Counted from the first letter of the stretch, positions 25,855 to 35,854 are shown. The stretch: 64,000 nucleotides of DNA from Rothia sp. (in: high G+C Gram-positive bacteria) (GCA_030524105.1 JAUNHE010000007.1:62001-126000); one strand, 5' to 3'. Notes: a model not told the origin generated them from the sequence alone. A program made the numbers and translations.

Positions 25855-27162
25855 ATGGGGCAAAAAGTGGCTTGGTTTTTAAAGCGATTAGTGGTTCTTC
25901 TGTGCTGTAGCCTGCTGACTGTGACCTCCTGCGCTAGCAATATGACTAATGTGGATCCGCGGCAGGCTCTAGCACAGAGTGCCTTTGTTCTGCCCCTCTA
26001 TACGGGCAATACCTCCGCCGGTATGCTGGCCCAGGCCCCGCTACGGCTGCTCTTTTACGATCCCGTGACCAAGGATTGGAAGGTCTACCAGGGTGGGGAT
26101 GTGCAGGGTGTCTCCCTGGCCTACGCTAACGACACCCTCTATTGGGGGGACTCCCAGAAGAGTATGGCCTTAAATCGGCAGCAGCTTACCGCCGTAGAGC
26201 ATGCGGAGGACCTCAACAAACTTTTGCATATCTCTCCAACCCAGACCGGTTCTGTTTCGCTTTATGGCAGCGTCAAAAGATCCATGGATGAGCAAGAAGA
26301 GGCTTCTTCTTATAGTGTGCTAGAAGTGAAGGCTGGCCAGACCAGTTTAACGCCGGTGCATGAGCATTTTGGTGGAGAAGTAACCCAATGCGCAGACGGT
26401 AGCGTCTGGGCCAGCATCACAGAAATTGAATCGGAGCATGCTGTAACAGACTGGGGCAGTCCCAACGCTGCCGGGTATATGAAGATTTTTCCTGACGCTG
26501 ACCAGCAGTACATTAAGGCCTATGGCCTGGGTAACCAGGCTGCTTTTTCTTACACCCTCACCTGCCAGGATCATATGCTCTATACACTCCTTGTTGAGGT
26601 GCCGGATCAGGTGCTGCTCAGCGAGGACGCTTCTGAACCTGGGCAAGAAGATCGTAAGTTTGAGTTGCTGAGTTTTGATACTCGAACCGGCACCTTTAGC
26701 TTCCACGCCATTGAGGGCCTGGGCCAGCAGGCCCTGGCTGAAGGCAAGGTTCCTGCCTGGGGCAGCAATCAATCCCTGATTGTCAAGGACGAACTTTTAT
26801 GGATCAGTGAGAGTGCCGAGGTGATTGCAACTAACCTTAAAACGGGTAGCAGCAAGGTTAAATTTGATCTGGTTCGTTCTGCGGAGCTGGTTGATTCACC
26901 GACCCTTAAGCTGGCTATGGGCCAGGACAACTACCGTAAAAACCAGTATTTTTACCAGGGTTTGCGTTCTTCCCGGTTTGCCTTTGGCCAGAATCAGCTC
27001 ATGGAGATTTCTTTTGCTCAGAGTCAGCCGCTAGTGCGGGTCTACTCTTTAGAGACAGGTAAGGTGCTGATGGAGCGGACCCTGCCCAAAATAGAGGAGT
27101 ACTTAAGCGCTAACTACGCTATCGGGGACCCTATCCAAACCCACAGCAACCAGCTTTACTAG
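25855..27162 (+). CDS. Lipoprotein of unknown function, possible beta-propeller
   Basis: 435 residues. A basic N-region, hydrophobic stretch and lipobox TVTSC place lipid-modified Cys at about residue 26. The mature part is a long run of short strand-like repeats with aromatic and Gly-Asp turns (DPVTKDWKVYQGGD, YANDTLYWGDSQ, SFDTRTGTFSFHA), suggesting a WD/YVTN-like propeller. No catalytic motif is seen. The start has no recognisable ribosome site; the preceding TATATATAAATATAT is promoter-like, so a short or leaderless transcript is possible. It converges on corA with a 6-nt gap. Confidence 0.7.
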   Translation: MGQKVAWFLKRLVVLLCCSLLTVTSCASNMTNVDPRQALAQSAFVLPLYTGNTSAGMLAQAPLRLLFYDPVTKDWKVYQGGDVQGVSLAYANDTLYWGDSQKSMALNRQQLTAVEHAEDLNKLLHISPTQTGSVSLYGSVKRSMDEQEEASSYSVLEVKAGQTSLTPVHEHFGGEVTQCADGSVWASITEIESEHAVTDWGSPNAAGYMKIFPDADQQYIKAYGLGNQAAFSYTLTCQDHMLYTLLVEVPDQVLLSEDASEPGQEDRKFELLSFDTRTGTFSFHAIEGLGQQALAEGKVPAWGSNQSLIVKDELLWISESAEVIATNLKTGSSKVKFDLVRSAELVDSPTLKLAMGQDNYRKNQYFYQGLRSSRFAFGQNQLMEISFAQSQPLVRVYSLETGKVLMERTLPKIEEYLSANYAIGDPIQTHSNQLY

Positions 27163-27168
27163 GGTGCC

Positions 27169-28185
27169 TTAGACCCAGTCTTTTTTCTTAAAGACACGGT
27201 AGAGTGTGCCGGAGGTGAGCAGCATCAGCAGTAGGGAGGCTGGGTAACCAAAAGTCCAGTGCAGCTCGGGCATACGTTCAAAGTTCATGCCGTAAATGGA
27301 TCCAATGATGGTGGGGGCCACCATGATTGCCGCCCAAGCCGAGACTTTTTTCATCTGGTCGTTCTGCTGTTCTGCCACAATAATACTGTTGACCTCAAGG
27401 GCGCTGTGTAAAGAAGCCTGAAGATCATCTAGCCGCTCTACCAGGTGTAAGGTTTGGCCGTGTAGGTCTCGAAATTTTCCCGGGGCGTTTGTTTCTGGCA
27501 AGTCTTGGGAGGATTGCTGGTCCTGGCTGGAGCTTATAGTGCTAATCACAAGCTCGATAATGGCCAGCAAGGGCTTGCAGGCTCGTCGGAAGTCTGAAAC
27601 TTCCTTAAGCAGCCGGTAGGTACGTTCAGAGACACCGGTTGAATCTAAGTTTGTGGAGTCAAAGAGGCTATCTTCGATCTGATCAGCGTCGTTTTCTAGT
27701 CCCTCAACCACAGGGAAGTAGTCTTCTAGGAGGGTTTGAAGGGCCTGGTGCAGCATAGACCACACCGAGGTGCACCGGTCCATGGCCCTAAAAATATTGT
27801 TTAACAGCACTCTGAGCTGGTCGGGCTGCTGGGGCTTATCTTGGCTTATAGCCAGCACACATTGGGGTTTAATCAAAAGGTGCAGTTGGCTAAAGCAGAC
27901 TTTTTCTGGGCCGTCCAGGTAGACAGCTGGGCGCAGCAGCACAAGATAGGTGGAGCCGTAGCGGTTAATTTTGGAGCGCTGCTGGTCCTTAAAGCAGTCT
28001 GCAACCGCTGCCTGACTAAAGTCAAAATTTTGGGTGAGGGACTGCAGGCTTGCCCGCTCTGGGTTGCTGAGAGCCAGCAGGGCGCTGGCTTGCTGATCTT
28101 GCTGGAGTAGTCGGTTTGTCTATGTCAGGTCCCGGGGGCCGAGCCTGCCTTCTCTTGTGTGGACGCTGTTAATCTGGACAATCAT
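27169..28185 (-). pseudogene. corA: CorA-family Mg2+/divalent-cation transporter, interrupted by in-frame TAG
   Basis: The frame from ATG 28185 (AGGAG just upstream) begins MIVQINSVHTREGRLGPRDLT, then meets TAG at 28120-28122 (codon 22), and continues without another stop as CorA: LALSNPERASLQ, QQRSKINRYGSTYLVLL, a long helical stalk, IIGSIYGMNFERMPE with the YGMNF selectivity motif, and a final helix with KKKDWV. Total length (339 codons) is normal for CorA. No usable start codon lies between the TAG and a GTG at 27942, which would remove about 80 residues of the cytoplasmic domain. So it is a recent nonsense mutation, a base-call error, or an amber read-through case. Confidence 0.7.
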
Positions 28186-28243
28186 AGCTCCTATTTTATG
28201 CTGCTGGCCTGGCCAAAATTGGCCGCTCTTTTTGTATGTGTTT

Positions 28244-28263
28244 TAGCCGGATCAAGCCGGCTA
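28244..28263. other. Stem-loop in the corA upstream region
   Basis: TAGCCGG, a 6-nt loop, CCGGCTA. It lies in the divergent region between corA and the next gene, 36 bp after a second palindrome GGCCAA-aa-TTGGCC (28211-28224). No T-run follows; role unknown. Confidence 0.3.
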
Positions 28264-28421
28264 TAGGGCCGGAAGATTAACCACAAACTAGCGGACGTTA
28301 CCGGAAAAATTAGCCACGCGGATGCTACTGGCAGGAAGACTTAAAAATCGGTGAATTTTGGGGTGTTCCCGTAAAATTTTTTAGAGACGCAACAGCCGTA
28401 CGAGAAGCGAAGTCTAGCCCT

Positions 28422-29945
28422 GTGAAGATCCTTGTTTATTCCGAACTATCTAACTCTGTTTACCGCGTTGGGCACGAAGCCCAGCTTCTGGCTCTAGCAG
28501 AAAAACTTGCAGACCGGCAGCACCAGATTGTTTTAGTAGCCTCTCCGGGGGAGAACCTGGCCAAGACAGATGCTCCGGTTTCAGAGACCATCGAGATTTT
28601 TAAATTCCCCTCTAACCGGGTGGAATGCCTGTCTTTACTGGAAAATATTGAGAAATATTTAGCGGGGGAGCAACTGGCCCTTGTCCCCAAAGTGGAAGGC
28701 GACTTTGCCTACTTTGTTGAGGACATTCGTACGGTTGATTCGCTGCTGATTATTGAAAATGAGGCCCTGAGCTCCAGGGATAGTGCGGCCATTTACGAGC
28801 GGGCCGCCCTGGTGGCCGTCGCCAAGCACTTGGGCAAACCGGTCGTTTTTTCCAGTCAGGTTGTGGGCTCTCCCCTCAGCCAGGCCGATGAGATGGTTCT
28901 TGCCCGCACCTACTCTAGGGCGGATCGGGTGGGAGTGGCCGACGAACGGTCCAGGGATTGGTGCGCCGAGCACGGTATTCGTGCCAGCGCCAGCTTGGAT
29001 CTTGCCACACTCTTTAACCCGGGCCAGCGTCTTTTAGACGGCAGCGAATACTTTGACTTTATTGGTGGCATTGGGGAACTGCCGGATACCTATGTTAGCG
29101 TCAGTCTTTCCGATCTTAGCGAGCAGCAGATTGCTCTAGCAGCTACGGCCTTGGATCGGCTGCATGCTCAAACCAGGCTCTGTATTGTTTTTGTGCCCCA
29201 CCAGTCTAACCCGCTGACCCAGGACGGTGACGTTGCCCTGCACCGTAAGGTCGCTGCCCGCATGTGGTCGCCCACGGTGGTGGCTCCGGCTATCCATGCG
29301 GATCAGGCAGCTATGCTGCACCACGGTGCCGCTTTTACACTGACAACTAGCTTTAGGGCTGCAGCCCTAAGCCTGGGCCAGGGGGTACCGGCCTATGGCC
29401 TCTACACGGGACCAGATAGCTACCATAGTTTTTATGGCATGCTCAGCAATTTTGGCCTGCAAGATTTTATTGCTCCGCTTAATCTGCTGGGTTCTGAGAC
29501 GGTACACGCCTCTTTGCGGGAAATGGCCGAGCATTTTTACCGCGGCCTTTACCCGGCCCTGCGAGAACAGAGCCAAAAGCTGCGTGATTTTGCCCAATCC
29601 TGGTGGAACGCTGTGGACGACACCCTCAGTGGGGAGCGGGTAGCCCGCATGCCCCTACCGGCCATTCCCGCTGCTGAACCTCTCAAGGCTGGGGAAGGAT
29701 CTAGCTGGCGCTCCGATTTAGCCATGTTTAATAGCATGACCTTAGAGCTCATGAACCGGGCTGCCTTAGCTGAGGTGGAGACCGAAGTTACCCTGGGTTG
29801 GAGCGCTATCTACGAGCGGGAACGAGACTTTGCCCTGCAGCGGGCTAGGGAAGCTGAACGGGCCCTGAGCGAGCGCGAAAGCAGCAATTTGGCAGAGGCT
29901 GAGCCTAGCAAGGCTGGCTTTGGTAGGCTCTTTGGTCGTTCCTGA
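28422..29945 (+). CDS. Polysaccharide pyruvyl transferase-like protein
   Basis: 507 residues, GTG start. The N-terminal domain begins KILVYSELSNSVYRVGHEAQLLALAEKLA, a Rossmann-like glycosyltransferase-B opening. Later parts (SVSLSDLSEQQIALAA, VFVPHQSNPLTQDGD, TTSFRAAALSLGQGVPAYGL and a G/Y-rich C-lobe) match the polysaccharide pyruvyl transferase family, whose members put ketal pyruvate on cell-wall or exopolysaccharide sugars. The last 100 residues are helical and charged, possibly a partner-binding tail. No signal peptide is seen. Family assignment is moderate; a general GT-B enzyme is the alternative. Confidence 0.65.
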   Translation: MKILVYSELSNSVYRVGHEAQLLALAEKLADRQHQIVLVASPGENLAKTDAPVSETIEIFKFPSNRVECLSLLENIEKYLAGEQLALVPKVEGDFAYFVEDIRTVDSLLIIENEALSSRDSAAIYERAALVAVAKHLGKPVVFSSQVVGSPLSQADEMVLARTYSRADRVGVADERSRDWCAEHGIRASASLDLATLFNPGQRLLDGSEYFDFIGGIGELPDTYVSVSLSDLSEQQIALAATALDRLHAQTRLCIVFVPHQSNPLTQDGDVALHRKVAARMWSPTVVAPAIHADQAAMLHHGAAFTLTTSFRAAALSLGQGVPAYGLYTGPDSYHSFYGMLSNFGLQDFIAPLNLLGSETVHASLREMAEHFYRGLYPALREQSQKLRDFAQSWWNAVDDTLSGERVARMPLPAIPAAEPLKAGEGSSWRSDLAMFNSMTLELMNRAALAEVETEVTLGWSAIYERERDFALQRAREAERALSERESSNLAEAEPSKAGFGRLFGRS

Positions 29946-29983
29946 GGTGCTGCAGCCTGCCAGTTTTTAGCCCGTCAACCGGT

Positions 29984-31273
29984 TTAATCTTGGATGAGGT
30001 CCCGGACAACAATGGTATTGTCCCGGTCTGGGCCAACTCCGATAGCTGAGATACGGCAGCCCGAGATTTCTTCTAGCTTGCCAATATAGTTGCGGGCTGC
30101 CTGGGGTAGATCTTGGAGGCTGCGGGCCTGGCTAATGTCTTCATCCCAGCCGGGGAAGTAGTCGTAGATGGGTTTGGCGTGGTGGAAGTCTGTCTGGGTG
30201 AGGGGCATTTCTTCGTGGCGGACCCCGTCAACCTCGTAGGCAACGCAGACGGGGATTTTTTTGAGACCGGTGAGGACATCAAGTTTGGTGATGAAGAGGT
30301 CTGTAAAACCGTTGATGCGCACTGCCTGCCGTGCCAGGACGGCGTCGTACCAGCCGCAGCGGCGGGGCCTGCCGGTGTTGACCCCGTATTCTCCACCGGT
30401 GTCCCTCAGGTGGTCTCCCATCTGATCAAAGAGTTCTGTGGGGAAGGGCCCGGCTCCCACCCTGGTGGTGTAGGCCTTTTGAATGCCGATGACCCGTTGG
30501 ATGCGGGTGGGCCCGATTCCGGAACCTACGCAGGCGCCGCCGGCCGTGGGATTGGAGGAGGTCACAAAGGGGTAGGTGCCGTGGTCTACGTCAAGGAAGG
30601 TGGCCTGTCCGCCTTCCATGAGCAGGGTTTTGCCCTGGTCCAGGGCCTGATTGAGGAGCTGGGTTGCGTCAACGATCATGGGTTTGAGCCGGTCGGCGTA
30701 GCTCATAAAATAGGCTAGTACCTCGTCGACCTCAACGTGCCGGCGGTTGTAGACCTTCACCAGGAGCTCATTTTTCTGTTTAAGAGCGCCTTCTATCTTT
30801 TGCCGGAGGATAGATTCGTCCAGGACGTCCTGGACCCGTATTCCTAGGCGGGCGACTTTATCCATATAGGTGGGGCCGATACCGCGTCCGGTGGTGCCGA
30901 TGGCCCGTTTACCTAAGAAGCGTTCACTGACCTTATCCATGGTTTGGTGGTAGGGGGCAACCAGATGGGCGTTGGCAGAGATTTTGAGTTTGGAGGTATC
31001 CGCACCGCGGGCTTCTAGGCCGTCGATTTCTTGGAAGAGGGCCTCGGGGTTGACGACCACTCCGTTGCCAATAACCGGTGTGGCCTGTGGGGAGAGGATA
31101 CCGGCCGGCAGCAGTTTCAGTTCAAATTTTTGTGAGTTAACAACAACAGTGTGGCCGGCATTGTTACCGCCGTTGGGTTTGACGACGTAGTCAACTCGGT
31201 TGGCCAATAGGTCGGTGGCCTTACCTTTTCCCTCGTCGCCCCACTGGGCACCGACAATGACGATTGCTGGCAT
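29984..31273 (-). CDS. purA: Adenylosuccinate synthetase
   Basis: 429 residues from ATG 31273, chosen for AAGGAG upstream and because the conserved [18 protein letters not shown] begins there; the open frame extends 24 codons upstream without family similarity. Catalytic Asp and His ([15 protein letters not shown]), [11 protein letters not shown] for IMP binding, [12 protein letters not shown], and [10 protein letters not shown] are all present. It joins IMP and aspartate using GTP in AMP biosynthesis. The length is standard. It converges on the pyruvyl-transferase-like gene. Confidence 0.97.
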   Translation of the reverse strand: MPAIVIVGAQWGDEGKGKATDLLANRVDYVVKPNGGNNAGHTVVVNSQKFELKLLPAGILSPQATPVIGNGVVVNPEALFQEIDGLEARGADTSKLKISANAHLVAPYHQTMDKVSERFLGKRAIGTTGRGIGPTYMDKVARLGIRVQDVLDESILRQKIEGALKQKNELLVKVYNRRHVEVDEVLAYFMSYADRLKPMIVDATQLLNQALDQGKTLLMEGGQATFLDVDHGTYPFVTSSNPTAGGACVGSGIGPTRIQRVIGIQKAYTTRVGAGPFPTELFDQMGDHLRDTGGEYGVNTGRPRRCGWYDAVLARQAVRINGFTDLFITKLDVLTGLKKIPVCVAYEVDGVRHEEMPLTQTDFHHAKPIYDYFPGWDEDISQARSLQDLPQAARNYIGKLEEISGCRISAIGVGPDRDNTIVVRDLIQD

Positions 31274-31675
31274 AAAAAGTAACTCCTTAGAGGCGTCTGG
31301 CCGGCTCTTTAAGTACGGTGTGCTGGCCTTTGCTGTGTGCACCAACCTCTAGGATACCGTGCTTGGGGGCACAGGGGGAGATGGCTTGGCTAGAGCTTGC
31401 TAACTCCCGGTTTGACTTGAATAGATATCTAAATATCTAGGCTGCGCAAAACTCCCGGGCCGGTAGAGGAAAAAGAAAAATTTTAAAGACTTATGGCCTG
31501 CTACACAAACAAAAGGGGCAAGGAGGGGCACCCGTTAGAAATGTACATACTGGTTAATGGGGTTGCTGTTGGGTTATCTTAGATAGTGGCGCATTGGCCA
31601 AGTATTTTTACGATGCGATCATCACTCTCACGATATTTTGAGGGATCTGTGCAATAACACCTATGGTGAGGACCC
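31274..31675. promoter_or_regulatory. Divergent intergenic region between purA and the subtilase gene
   Basis: 402 bp without a convincing gene. A -35-like TTGACT (31412-31417) is followed by the palindrome AGATAT-ctaa-ATATCT (31423-31438), which overlaps where the -10 would be. A 13-codon ORF (31541-31582) has AGGAGGGG 12 nt upstream and could be a leader peptide, but the support is slight. Confidence 0.35.
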
Positions 31676-34600
31676 ATGAAAAAATCAGTATTTAGCCGGG
31701 GAGGTAGGAAGTCGTGTGCCGCTGGCTTCCTGGGGCTTACCCTGGCCTTAACGATGTCTGTACCAGCAACGGCAACGGTGGACCCTGACCAGGTCGGGGC
31801 CGCAAGCTCTGATAAGGCCGTCATTACTCCGACTATGCGGGCAGCGCAGGGTAGCGTTGCCGCCTATGTGCAGTTTGCCGGAGAGGGCGCCTTTGAGGCT
31901 TCTGGCCAGGACAGTGAACAGCGGCTTAAAGAAAGTGAATCCAGCTCAACGGGTCAGTCAAACTCTACGGGCCAGGCTGACCAGGAGGCTGATGCCCAGC
32001 AGATTAAGGCCGATGTTGAGCAGAAAGCTGAAGAAGTTGCCTCTCAGTCTGAGGCTGAAGTTTTGTATACCACCCACAATGCCCTGCGTGGGGCCGCCAT
32101 TGAAGGGGACGCCCAGCAGATTCGCCAGCTGGCTGAGCGGGACGACGTTGTAAAAATCTCTAAGATCATCCCTAAGACGGCCTCTAACGCCGGTAGCACT
32201 ATTGATACACAGTCGCTGGCTAGCTGGACTAACACTGGCCATACCGGCCAAGGGGTTCGTATTGCCATTATAGATACCGGTATTGATTACACTCACGCCG
32301 ATTTTGCTGGTCCCGGCACTGCCGAAGCGTATCAGAAGGCTCAGGAGTCTCAGGAGATGCCGGCAGCGGATTCGGGTCTTTACGATCCCAATAAGTTTGT
32401 GGGTGGTTACGACCTAGCTGGCGATGACTACGATGCTATGAATCCGGAGGCGTCTACTCCAAAGCCTGATTCTAACCCCTTGGACTGCCAGGTTAACGGT
32501 CACGGTACCCATGTTGCCGGAACCGCAGCGGGTTATGGGGTGGGCTCGGACGGTAAAACTTACCGTGGAGACTATAAGCAGTTAAGCGATAAAGAGCTGC
32601 GTAGCATGAAAATTGGCCCCGGCTCTGCCCCGCAGGCCCAGCTTATTGGTCTGCGCATTTTTGGTTGTTCGGGCAGCACTAACCTGACCGGGCAGGGCCT
32701 AGACCGGGCTATGGACCCTAATGGGGACGGTGACTTTTCGGACCGGGCAGATATCATTAACCTGTCTTTGGGCGCCGACTTTGGGGTTCCTGATGACCCA
32801 GAGAATGACATTATTAACGAGCTCACCCGTAAAGGTGTCTTGAGTGTTGTTGCTGCCGGTAATGCCAACAGCAATCTCGGAGTGGGGGACACCTACTCTA
32901 TTCTAGGCGTTCCTCCTAACGCCGTGAGCGCCCTGACGGTGGCGAATTCTCGCGGTTCCACCTACCTGGCTGATGGGGCAAAGATTTCTGCCTCCATGTT
33001 TAAGGATGTGGAGGTCTCTGGGGATTACACGGTTCAATTTGACTACACTAAGGCTAAGCCGGAACAGCTAACCGGCACCGTTGTTGCGGCTCCAGCAGAG
33101 AACAAGTACGGCTGCGAAGCCTTCTCTCAAAGCAGCAACTCTGCCGGTAAATTTGCCGGTAAATGGGTGCTGATCGACTGGACCGACCCAGATGATAATC
33201 TGCCCTGCGGTTCAAAAGTACGGGCAGATAATATTAAGGATGCCGGCGGCGCCGGCATGGTGCTGACCTCTCGGGGGGCTTACCCCACCACTAACGCAAT
33301 CGCCGGTAATGACAGCATTCCGGGGGTCAGGCTTAACCCCGATGCTTCTGAAGCGGTTCGGGATGCAACCATGACCGGTGGCTCTTTTACGATTACTCTG
33401 GATCCTCAGTGGCGCGGGGCCGTCCTGGCCGATAGCGGTGCCCTGGACCAGATTAATCCTTCGTCTGCCCGCGGCCAGCACGGCTCTGAGGGCTTTACTA
33501 AGCCAGATGTTGCTGCTCCCGGAACCGGCATTGTTTCTGCCGGGGTCTCTTTGGGTAGCGAGAAGGCAACCATGACCGGAACCTCCATGTCTGCCCCTCT
33601 TGTTTCCGGTATTGCTGCCCTGGTTTATGAAGCCCACCGGGATTACACTGCTCAGGACCTTAAAGCGGCCATTATGAATAGCGCTAAACACGATGTTACT
33701 GATGCAGAGGGCAATGTGCTGGCTGTAGACAGGGTGGGGTCAGGCAGGGTGGATGCTCTCGCCGCTATTGAAACAGACCTGCTAGCTTACAATGCTGACA
33801 GCAAGGAGCAGGTTTCTACTAGCTTTGGTGTCGTAGAAGCCCCTGTTGCTGGCCAGAAAATTGAGCTTGAGCGTAAGATCCTGCTGGAGAACAAGAGTGA
33901 GGAAGACAGGGACTACCAGCTTGCCTTGGACCAGTCTGTCACCATGCCCGGGGTCTCCTTGGAGGTTGACCCGCAGGTGAGTGTTCCGGCTAAAGGCCAG
34001 GCTCAGGTGACTGTTAAGGCAGTGGTTGACCCAGCTAAATTGGAGAAGACTGCTGATCCCGGCCTGGAAAAGACCCAGCTTGACTTTGCCCGCCAGTATA
34101 TTGCGCAGGCCTCGGGTCGGCTTAAAGTCACCCGGGAGGGCCAGGAGTTGCGGGTGCCGGTTCAGATTGCGCCTAAGCCGGTTGCCCAGATGGAGGCCTC
34201 TCTTGCTACACCAGCTTTGGCTAAGGCCGGTAGCTCGGCAGAGATTTCTTTCTCTGGGGATGAGCTGAGCCAACCCGGTTACCAGGGCCTGGTGGGTGCT
34301 TTTGAATTGGGCGCTCGCAGTGAGCGTATGAAAGCTGAAGATTTGGCCATGCCTTCTCAGCGACGGGTGGATTTACAGTATGTTGGTGCCACAACTAATG
34401 CCGATCAGACTGAGTTGGCTTTTGGGATTTCCACCTGGGGTAATTGGGATACTTTGAATCTCAATAACCTGGCTGAGATTCTGATCGATACCAATAGTGA
34501 CGGCAACGCCGACTATATGCTAGATATTGATCGCACCTCTGGTGTGGACTATCCGATGGCTACTCTTTATGGCTATGAGGGGGAGGACTTACTTGCCCTG

Positions 34601-35038
34601 GATACTCTGCCGGTTAACGGCGCCTGGGGTGATGTGGATACTAACACCATGGACACTAATACCCTGGTGGCACCGGTTTCCCTTGCTGCCTTGGGCTTGT
34701 CTAAGGATGAGGCTAAGTCCATTAAGTATAAGGTGGACACCTATTCGGTTTACACTCCTCAGGATCCACAAGCGGATGATCCGGTGAAGGTGGATTCCAC
34801 CGATTGGATTGACTACAAGCCTTTTAAGGCTGATCTTGCCTTCTCTGGTGCTGAACCTCATGCCGGTGTGCTTTATAAGGACTCCGCAGAGACTAAGCTG
34901 ACGGTAGAACGTCGCAGTGGTGAGGCCAAGAGCATCTTGTTCTTGCATATGCACAACGCTACCGGCGATCTTTCCGGCGCTGAGGGCCAGGACGGTGGCC
35001 GGGCGCAGGTTATTGATTTAGCGGCAGCTCAAAGTTAG
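31676..35038 (+). CDS. Large secreted subtilase (S8) with protease-associated insert
   Basis: 1120 residues. A Sec signal ends near ATATV (about residue 35). A propeptide-like region with a Ser/Gln/Glu-rich stretch (80-125) precedes the S8 core: Asp200 (IIDTGID), His276 (NGHGTHVAGTAAG) and Ser637 (MTGTSMSAPLVSG). About 180 extra residues between His and Ser include a PA-like domain. The 400-residue C-terminal part is Ig/Fn3-like and has no LPxTG or other anchor, so the enzyme is probably released or held non-covalently. GGTGAGGA precedes the ATG. The last 11 codons lie inside a 62-bp sequence that is repeated at 39421, marking an insertion at this gene's 3' end. Confidence 0.9.
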   Translation: MKKSVFSRGGRKSCAAGFLGLTLALTMSVPATATVDPDQVGAASSDKAVITPTMRAAQGSVAAYVQFAGEGAFEASGQDSEQRLKESESSSTGQSNSTGQADQEADAQQIKADVEQKAEEVASQSEAEVLYTTHNALRGAAIEGDAQQIRQLAERDDVVKISKIIPKTASNAGSTIDTQSLASWTNTGHTGQGVRIAIIDTGIDYTHADFAGPGTAEAYQKAQESQEMPAADSGLYDPNKFVGGYDLAGDDYDAMNPEASTPKPDSNPLDCQVNGHGTHVAGTAAGYGVGSDGKTYRGDYKQLSDKELRSMKIGPGSAPQAQLIGLRIFGCSGSTNLTGQGLDRAMDPNGDGDFSDRADIINLSLGADFGVPDDPENDIINELTRKGVLSVVAAGNANSNLGVGDTYSILGVPPNAVSALTVANSRGSTYLADGAKISASMFKDVEVSGDYTVQFDYTKAKPEQLTGTVVAAPAENKYGCEAFSQSSNSAGKFAGKWVLIDWTDPDDNLPCGSKVRADNIKDAGGAGMVLTSRGAYPTTNAIAGNDSIPGVRLNPDASEAVRDATMTGGSFTITLDPQWRGAVLADSGALDQINPSSARGQHGSEGFTKPDVAAPGTGIVSAGVSLGSEKATMTGTSMSAPLVSGIAALVYEAHRDYTAQDLKAAIMNSAKHDVTDAEGNVLAVDRVGSGRVDALAAIETDLLAYNADSKEQVSTSFGVVEAPVAGQKIELERKILLENKSEEDRDYQLALDQSVTMPGVSLEVDPQVSVPAKGQAQVTVKAVVDPAKLEKTADPGLEKTQLDFARQYIAQASGRLKVTREGQELRVPVQIAPKPVAQMEASLATPALAKAGSSAEISFSGDELSQPGYQGLVGAFELGARSERMKAEDLAMPSQRRVDLQYVGATTNADQTELAFGISTWGNWDTLNLNNLAEILIDTNSDGNADYMLDIDRTSGVDYPMATLYGYEGEDLLALDTLPVNGAWGDVDTNTMDTNTLVAPVSLAALGLSKDEAKSIKYKVDTYSVYTPQDPQADDPVKVDSTDWIDYKPFKADLAFSGAEPHAGVLYKDSAETKLTVERRSGEAKSILFLHMHNATGDLSGAEGQDGGRAQVIDLAAAQS

Positions 35039-35068
35039 TAGCTAGGCGGATAAGGCCAAGGGGCCGCT
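35007..35068. repeat. 62-bp direct repeat, left copy (3' end of subtilase gene)
   Basis: Matches 39421-39482 at 58 of 62 positions. This copy contains the subtilase's real stop. It diverges from the other copy immediately after GGGGCCGCT, where the other copy runs on into a terminator hairpin. The pair brackets the AT-rich island and looks like an attachment-site or recombination duplication. Confidence 0.85.
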
Positions 35069-35136
35069 AGCTGGAAGCTCACCCTGTCCAGGATGGCCCA
35101 GTGCATTTACACGGGGAAACTGCTAAATTAATAAAA

Positions 35137-35178
35137 AGTGGGGCAGCTGTCTGTATTGATTATGGAAGCTGCCCCGCT
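35137..35178. promoter_or_regulatory. 12-bp stem hairpin just before the ABC gene
   Basis: AGTGGGGCAGCT and AGCTGCCCCGCT pair over 12 bp (one G-T) around an 18-nt loop. It ends 13 nt before the ABC ATPase start. On the minus strand it is followed by a T-run (ACTTTTTATT), so it could terminate transcription entering from the right; on the plus strand it would be an attenuator. Confidence 0.5.
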
Positions 35179-35191
35179 TCTGTAAAAGGAA

Positions 35192-35854
35192 ATGATGAAG
35201 CCGCCTTCTGTTGTATGTAAAAACTTACACAAAGTAGCCGAAGCTAATGGAAGTAATATACTAAAGGAATGTAATTTAAACTTTTCCGGTAGTGGACTTG
35301 CTGCTATTGTAGGACCAAGCGGGGCAGGAAAAACTTCTTTGTTATACTGCTTAAGTGGTCTGGATATGCCAACCTCAGGAGAGGTTTATATAAATGAAAA
35401 AAATATTTATACTTACAATGAAAATCAGCGATCTAAATACCTTCGCGAAAATGTAAGTTTTATATTTCAAAATTACAATCTCTTGGACTATTTGACCGTA
35501 AAAGAAAACATACTTTTATCGCAAAAATTAGCACGACGCAACGTTTCAGAAAGAAAGCTAATTAGTTTCTTAAATAAATTTGGTATTTTTGAACTGTCAA
35601 ATAAAAAAGTTTCTCAGCTGTCTGGGGGAGAGCAGCAACGAGTTGCAATCTGTAGGGCAGTATTGCTTGAGCCCAGTGTTATATTTGCCGATGAGCCAAC
35701 CAGCGCTTTAGACAGTAAAAATTCTTCTATCGTTTTAAAGTATCTTAAAGATATTTCATTTAAAAATACTTTAGTATTTATGGTTACGCACGATATTCCG
35801 TCCGCATCTATTGCAGATAATTTAATCTTTATGAAGGATGGAAAAATTGTATAA
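35192..35854 (+). CDS. ABC transporter ATP-binding protein (LolD/MacB/BceA-like)
   Basis: 220 residues. Walker A GPSGAGKTS, Q-loop FIFQNYNLLDYLTV, signature LSGGEQQRVAICRA, Walker B VIFADEPTSALD and the switch His in MVTHD are all present. The subfamily partners FtsX-like permeases and typically exports or detoxifies peptides or lipoproteins. AAAAGGAA lies directly before the start (ATG 35192, or 35195). Its end overlaps the permease start by 17 bp. Strongly AT-rich, unlike the chromosome around it. Confidence 0.9.
   Translation: MMKPPSVVCKNLHKVAEANGSNILKECNLNFSGSGLAAIVGPSGAGKTSLLYCLSGLDMPTSGEVYINEKNIYTYNENQRSKYLRENVSFIFQNYNLLDYLTVKENILLSQKLARRNVSERKLISFLNKFGIFELSNKKVSQLSGGEQQRVAICRAVLLEPSVIFADEPTSALDSKNSSIVLKYLKDISFKNTLVFMVTHDIPSASIADNLIFMKDGKIV

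Noticed and set aside
27169-27942. Reading corA as a complete 257-residue protein starting at GTG 27942
   Set aside because: The same frame upstream encodes unmistakable CorA N-terminal sequence back to a good ATG at 28185, broken only by TAG, so the short form is a truncated remnant.
31541-31582. 13-codon ORF with a strong ribosome-site-like AGGAGGGG
   Set aside because: Spacing of 12 nt is long, the peptide has no recognisable leader features, and it may be chance; mentioned only within the intergenic entry.
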